From Alphaproteobacteria bacterium UBA7371 (GTDB lineage: Bacteria; Pseudomonadota; Alphaproteobacteria; UBA8317): DNA of 7,687 nt. Below the pieces are notes generated by a model. The model was not told the DNA's origin and did no database searches. It was given only the letters and a program-made list of their open reading frames with translations. Position 1 is the stretch's first letter. Every line of letters starts with the position of its first letter. Positions 6,465-7,687 of this stretch are shown here, one piece after another. The stretch spans positions 1-7,687 of the forward strand of contig DKOD01000025.1 of NCBI GenBank assembly GCA_002469865.1, read 5' to 3'. A program made the position numbers and the translations under genes.

Positions 6465-6884
6465 TTAGGCATCCATGCTGTCGAGGGCTTTCTGGAAACG
6501 ACCTGCGTGGGACTTTTCGGCCTTTGCAAGGGTCTCAAACCAGTCGGCAATCTCATCGAAACCTTCTTCACGGGCTTCACGAGCCATGGAAGGATACATA
6601 TCGGTATATTCGTGTGTTTCACCGGCAACGGCAGACTTCAAATTGTCTGAGGTGGAGCCGATTGGTTCACCGGTTGCAGGGTCGCCAACGGCTTCCATGA
6701 ATTCCAGGTGACCATGGGCGTGGCCGGTCTCACCTTCGGCGGTGGAGCGGAACACGGTGGCAACATCGTTATAGCCTTCGATGTCAGCCTTCTGTGCGAA
6801 ATAAAGATAACGGCGGTTGGCCTGGCTTTCGCCAGCGAAAGCCGCCTTCAGGTTTTCCAAAGTTTTGGTGTTAGCAAGTGACAT
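6465..6884 (-). CDS. Rubrerythrin lacking the rubredoxin domain (diiron peroxidase-type)
   Basis: A 139-residue ferritin-like four-helix protein. Classical rubrerythrin reduces hydrogen peroxide to water at a diiron site, fed by a C-terminal rubredoxin [FeCys4] domain. The diiron ligands are visible in the standard order: Glu19 (AGESQ), Glu52 and His55 (GETGH), Glu89 and Glu92 (GETHEY), Glu123 and His126 (AEKSH). HEYTDMYPSMAREAREEGFDEIA (91-113) closely resembles the Desulfovibrio protein. The protein ends at residue 139 with no cysteine anywhere, so the rubredoxin domain of the roughly 190-residue form is absent and electrons must come from another protein; the Fe-S oxidoreductase next door is the natural candidate (inference). 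It has GGAGG (6890-6894) five bases before ATG 6884. Upstream are a sigma70-like promoter and an Irr box, so control by iron or haem status is likely. Confidence 0.95.
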   Translation of the reverse strand: MSLANTKTLENLKAAFAGESQANRRYLYFAQKADIEGYNDVATVFRSTAEGETGHAHGHLEFMEAVGDPATGEPIGSTSDNLKSAVAGETHEYTDMYPSMAREAREEGFDEIADWFETLAKAEKSHAGRFQKALDSMDA

Positions 6885-6908
6885 GTCGTCCTCCGAATAT
6901 GAAGATTC

Positions 6909-6927
6909 CGGGAAGAGGTCCTTCCCG
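6909..6927 (-). other. Stem-loop at the predicted 5' end of rubrerythrin mRNA
   Basis: On the minus strand CGGGAAG (6927-6921), loop GACCT, CTTCCCG (6915-6909) form a perfect 7-bp stem. With the predicted -10 at 6936-6941 the transcript would begin near 6929, placing this hairpin almost at the first base. It lies well upstream of the ribosome-binding site and does not hide it. 5'-terminal stems are known to protect messages such as ompA from RNase E; that role here is inference. Confidence 0.5.
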
Positions 6928-6935
6928 TGGTATCA

Positions 6936-6963
6936 CATATAGGGGCACCAATTGGGACGTCAA
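6936..6963 (-). promoter_or_regulatory. Predicted sigma70-type promoter of the rubrerythrin gene
   Basis: Minus strand -35 TTGACG (6963-6958), 16-base spacer, -10 TATATG (6941-6936). The -35 matches 5 of 6 consensus positions and the -10 matches 4 of 6. The expected start is near 6929, giving a leader of about 45 bases. The Irr box lies directly upstream of the -35. Confidence 0.6.
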
Positions 6964-6968
6964 TAGTT

Positions 6969-6985
6969 TTTAGAACAATTCTAAG
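6969..6985. promoter_or_regulatory. Irr operator (iron control element, ICE)
   Basis: TTTAGAA-CAA-TTCTAAG matches the published ICE pattern TTTAGAA-N3-TTCTAAA at 13 of 14 defined positions, with perfect 6-bp inner arms (6970-6975 and 6979-6984). It lies between irr and rubrerythrin, 5 bases upstream of the predicted rubrerythrin -35, with its centre near -48 relative to the predicted transcript start. An adjacent irr gene makes Irr the likely binder. The upstream position would allow either activation or repression; which one cannot be read from sequence. Confidence 0.8.
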
Positions 6986-6986
6986 A

Positions 6987-7001
6987 TGATAATCTTTATC
7001 A
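6987..7001. promoter_or_regulatory. Fur-like palindrome overlapping the irr stop codon
   Basis: TGATAAT-C-TTTATCA matches the classical Fur-family 7-1-7 pattern TGATAAT-N-ATTATCA at 13 of 14 arm positions, and can also be read as a perfect 6-3-6 repeat TGATAA-TCT-TTATCA. It begins one base beyond the ICE, with centres 17 bp apart, and on the minus strand contains tandem irr stop codons TGA TAA. It may be a second operator of the rubrerythrin promoter for Fur, Mur or PerR. Chance overlap with the stop codons is possible. Confidence 0.45.
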
Positions 7002-7442
7002 GCGGATTCGGATGATCACATCCACCTGCTCAAGCTCACGGCCCTTGGGCAATTCGGGCATGCCAACCACCTGCAATGATGTGTTGTCGATATCTATCAA
7101 TTGCTGCTCCTCATCAACATAAAAATGATGATGAGGCTTGATGTTCGTGTCAAACCAGCTTCGCTGCCCGTCGACACTTACCCGGCGCAACACGCCATGA
7201 TCTGCCAGGGTGTTCAATGTGTTGTAGACCGTCGCCAGCACCATGGACGCACCAGCACCACCGACTTCACGAAACAATTCTTCCGCGGTGAAGTGACGAT
7301 CCCCGCCATGAAACATCGCATTCATCAAAGCCAAGCGCTGTTTTGTGGGGCGCAAGCCTGCCTCGCGCAAACGATCCACATAAGGCCCCTCGGGTTTACC
7401 AGGGACTTTGCTTGGGTCAACTTGTGGACGCATTTTGTCCAT
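6999..7442 (-). CDS. irr: Irr, iron/haem-responsive Fur-family transcriptional regulator
   Basis: A 147-residue Fur-family repressor/activator; Irr in alphaproteobacteria senses iron through haem and binds ICE sites. The winged helix includes GLRPTKQRLALMNAMF (29-44), GDRHFTAEELF (47-57) and the recognition region LATVYNTLNTLADHGVLRRV (69-88). SWFDTN then the triple-histidine KPHHHFYVD (102-110) is the Irr signature; this HHH site binds haem in characterised members. The protein has no cysteine, so it lacks both the N-terminal Cys-Pro haem motif of Bradyrhizobium Irr and the structural zinc CxxC pairs of Fur/PerR. ATG 7442 is chosen because GGAGAAAAGG lies 6-15 bases upstream; a TTG at 7478 would lie within the predicted -10 element. 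It diverges from fabA and reads towards rubrerythrin, with an ICE following its stop. Confidence 0.92.
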   Translation of the reverse strand: MDKMRPQVDPSKVPGKPEGPYVDRLREAGLRPTKQRLALMNAMFHGGDRHFTAEELFREVGGAGASMVLATVYNTLNTLADHGVLRRVSVDGQRSWFDTNIKPHHHFYVDEEQQLIDIDNTSLQVVGMPELPKGRELEQVDVIIRIR

Positions 7443-7464
7443 GCTAGGCCTTTTCTCCAGAAAT

Positions 7465-7479
7465 TTTGTGCAACACAAA
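7465..7479. promoter_or_regulatory. 6-3-6 palindrome at the predicted irr transcription start
   Basis: TTTGTG-CAA-CACAAA is a perfect 6-bp inverted repeat with a 3-base centre. It covers the predicted irr start point (near 7471) and touches the -10 hexamer. The spacing equals that of the ICE inner arms, but the base sequence differs from ICE, so a different regulator would be expected if it is an operator. The evidence is symmetry and position only. Confidence 0.35.
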
Positions 7480-7506
7480 TATAAACCATAGTTTAGAATG
7501 AGTCAA
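7478..7506 (-). promoter_or_regulatory. Predicted sigma70-type promoter of irr
   Basis: Minus strand -35 TTGACT (7506-7501), 17-base spacer, -10 TATATT (7483-7478). Both hexamers match consensus at 5 of 6 positions with ideal spacing, the best promoter match in the window. The expected start near 7471 gives a leader of about 29 bases to ATG 7442. Confidence 0.75.
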
Positions 7507-7508
7507 AA
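7492..7508. promoter_or_regulatory. Degenerate ICE overlapping the irr promoter, candidate autoregulatory site
   Basis: TTTAGAA-TGA-GTCAAAA matches TTTAGAA-N3-TTCTAAA at 12 of 14 defined positions; the left arm is perfect. It covers the whole irr -35 hexamer and part of the spacer, so a bound Irr would block irr transcription. It also lies 26-42 bases upstream of fabA ATG and contains TAGAAT (7494-7499), a possible fabA -10, so fabA might be affected too. The two mismatches reduce certainty. Confidence 0.55.
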
Positions 7509-7533
7509 CCGGCCAGCAATAACGGGAGCAACA

Positions 7534-7687
7534 ATGACCGAACCCAAAACCAGTTTCTCCTATGATGAGCTCATCGAATGTGGCGAAGGTAAGCTTTTTG
7601 GTCCTGGCAATTGCCGGCTGCCATTGCCGCCCATGTTGATGTTTGACCGGATCACCAAAATTTCGTCAGAAGGCGGCGAATATGGCC
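7534..7687 (+). CDS. fabA: 3-hydroxydecanoyl-ACP dehydratase/isomerase, N-terminal part (3' truncated by window)
   Basis: The first 51 codons only. FabA dehydrates 3-hydroxyacyl-ACP and isomerises trans-2- to cis-3-decenoyl-ACP, opening anaerobic unsaturated fatty acid synthesis in the cytosol. The N-terminus shows the family pattern FSYDELIECGEGKLFG followed by LPLPPMLMFDRITKI, matching E. coli FabA (KEDLLASGRGELFG, LPAPNMLMMDRVVKM). The catalytic His and Asp lie beyond the window. GGGAG (7524-7528) is five bases before the ATG. It diverges from irr across a 91-base region; irr next to fabA is an arrangement I recall from other alphaproteobacteria. Confidence 0.93.
   Translation, partial: MTEPKTSFSYDELIECGEGKLFGPGNCRLPLPPMLMFDRITKISSEGGEYG

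Noticed and set aside
6999..7478. Longer irr reading frame starting at TTG 7478 (N-terminus MCCTKFLEKRPS)
   Set aside because: The TTG lies inside the predicted -10 hexamer, has no ribosome-binding site, and adds non-family residues. ATG 7442 has a good Shine-Dalgarno.

Overview
This window looks like chromosomal DNA of an alphaproteobacterium of moderate GC content. The pointers are an Irr-type Fur-family regulator next to fabA, an iron-control-element (ICE) type operator, a CysK with the NPMASVKDRIG active-site stretch, and a coaBC-dut order. I cannot assign an order or genus from sequence alone. Coding density is very high, there is no gene-free stretch above about 130 bases, and I saw no mobile element, tRNA, rRNA or CRISPR.

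Layout. Bases 1-2800 (+) hold a tightly packed, probably co-transcribed run: the 3' end of coaBC, dut, an Rrf2-family regulator, cysK (cysteine synthase) and a MoeB/ThiF-type E1-like enzyme. Stops and starts overlap at three junctions. Bases 2822-3808 (-) encode a glyoxylate/hydroxypyruvate reductase-type D-2-hydroxyacid dehydrogenase. It diverges across 42 bases from an exported double-SH3 protein (3851-4372, +). That gene abuts the next convergent gene with zero spacing, and both stop codons lie inside a perfect 14-bp inverted repeat.

Bases 4373-7442 (-) form the most interesting part. Read on the minus strand the order is irr, a short rubrerythrin without a rubredoxin domain, a soluble Fe-S oxidoreductase with two ferredoxin-type clusters and CCG domains, and a DUF3501 protein of unknown function. 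The rubrerythrin promoter region carries a near-perfect Irr box (TTTAGAA-N3-TTCTAAG) and, next to it, a Fur-like 7-1-7 palindrome that overlaps the irr stop codon. The irr promoter (TTGACT-17-TATATT) is overlapped by a degenerate ICE, suggesting autoregulation. A Rho-independent terminator after rubrerythrin probably makes the Fe-S oxidoreductase and DUF3501 proteins less abundant than rubrerythrin. The window ends in the first 51 codons of fabA (+), divergent from irr.

How the genes may work together. The first block links cysteine synthesis (regulator, synthase, sulfur-carrier activating enzyme) to CoA and nucleotide housekeeping genes. The minus-strand block reads as an iron/haem-status-controlled peroxide-reduction module, in which the CCG Fe-S oxidoreductase could supply electrons to the rubredoxin-less rubrerythrin and DUF3501 could be an accessory subunit. 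That electron path is inference.
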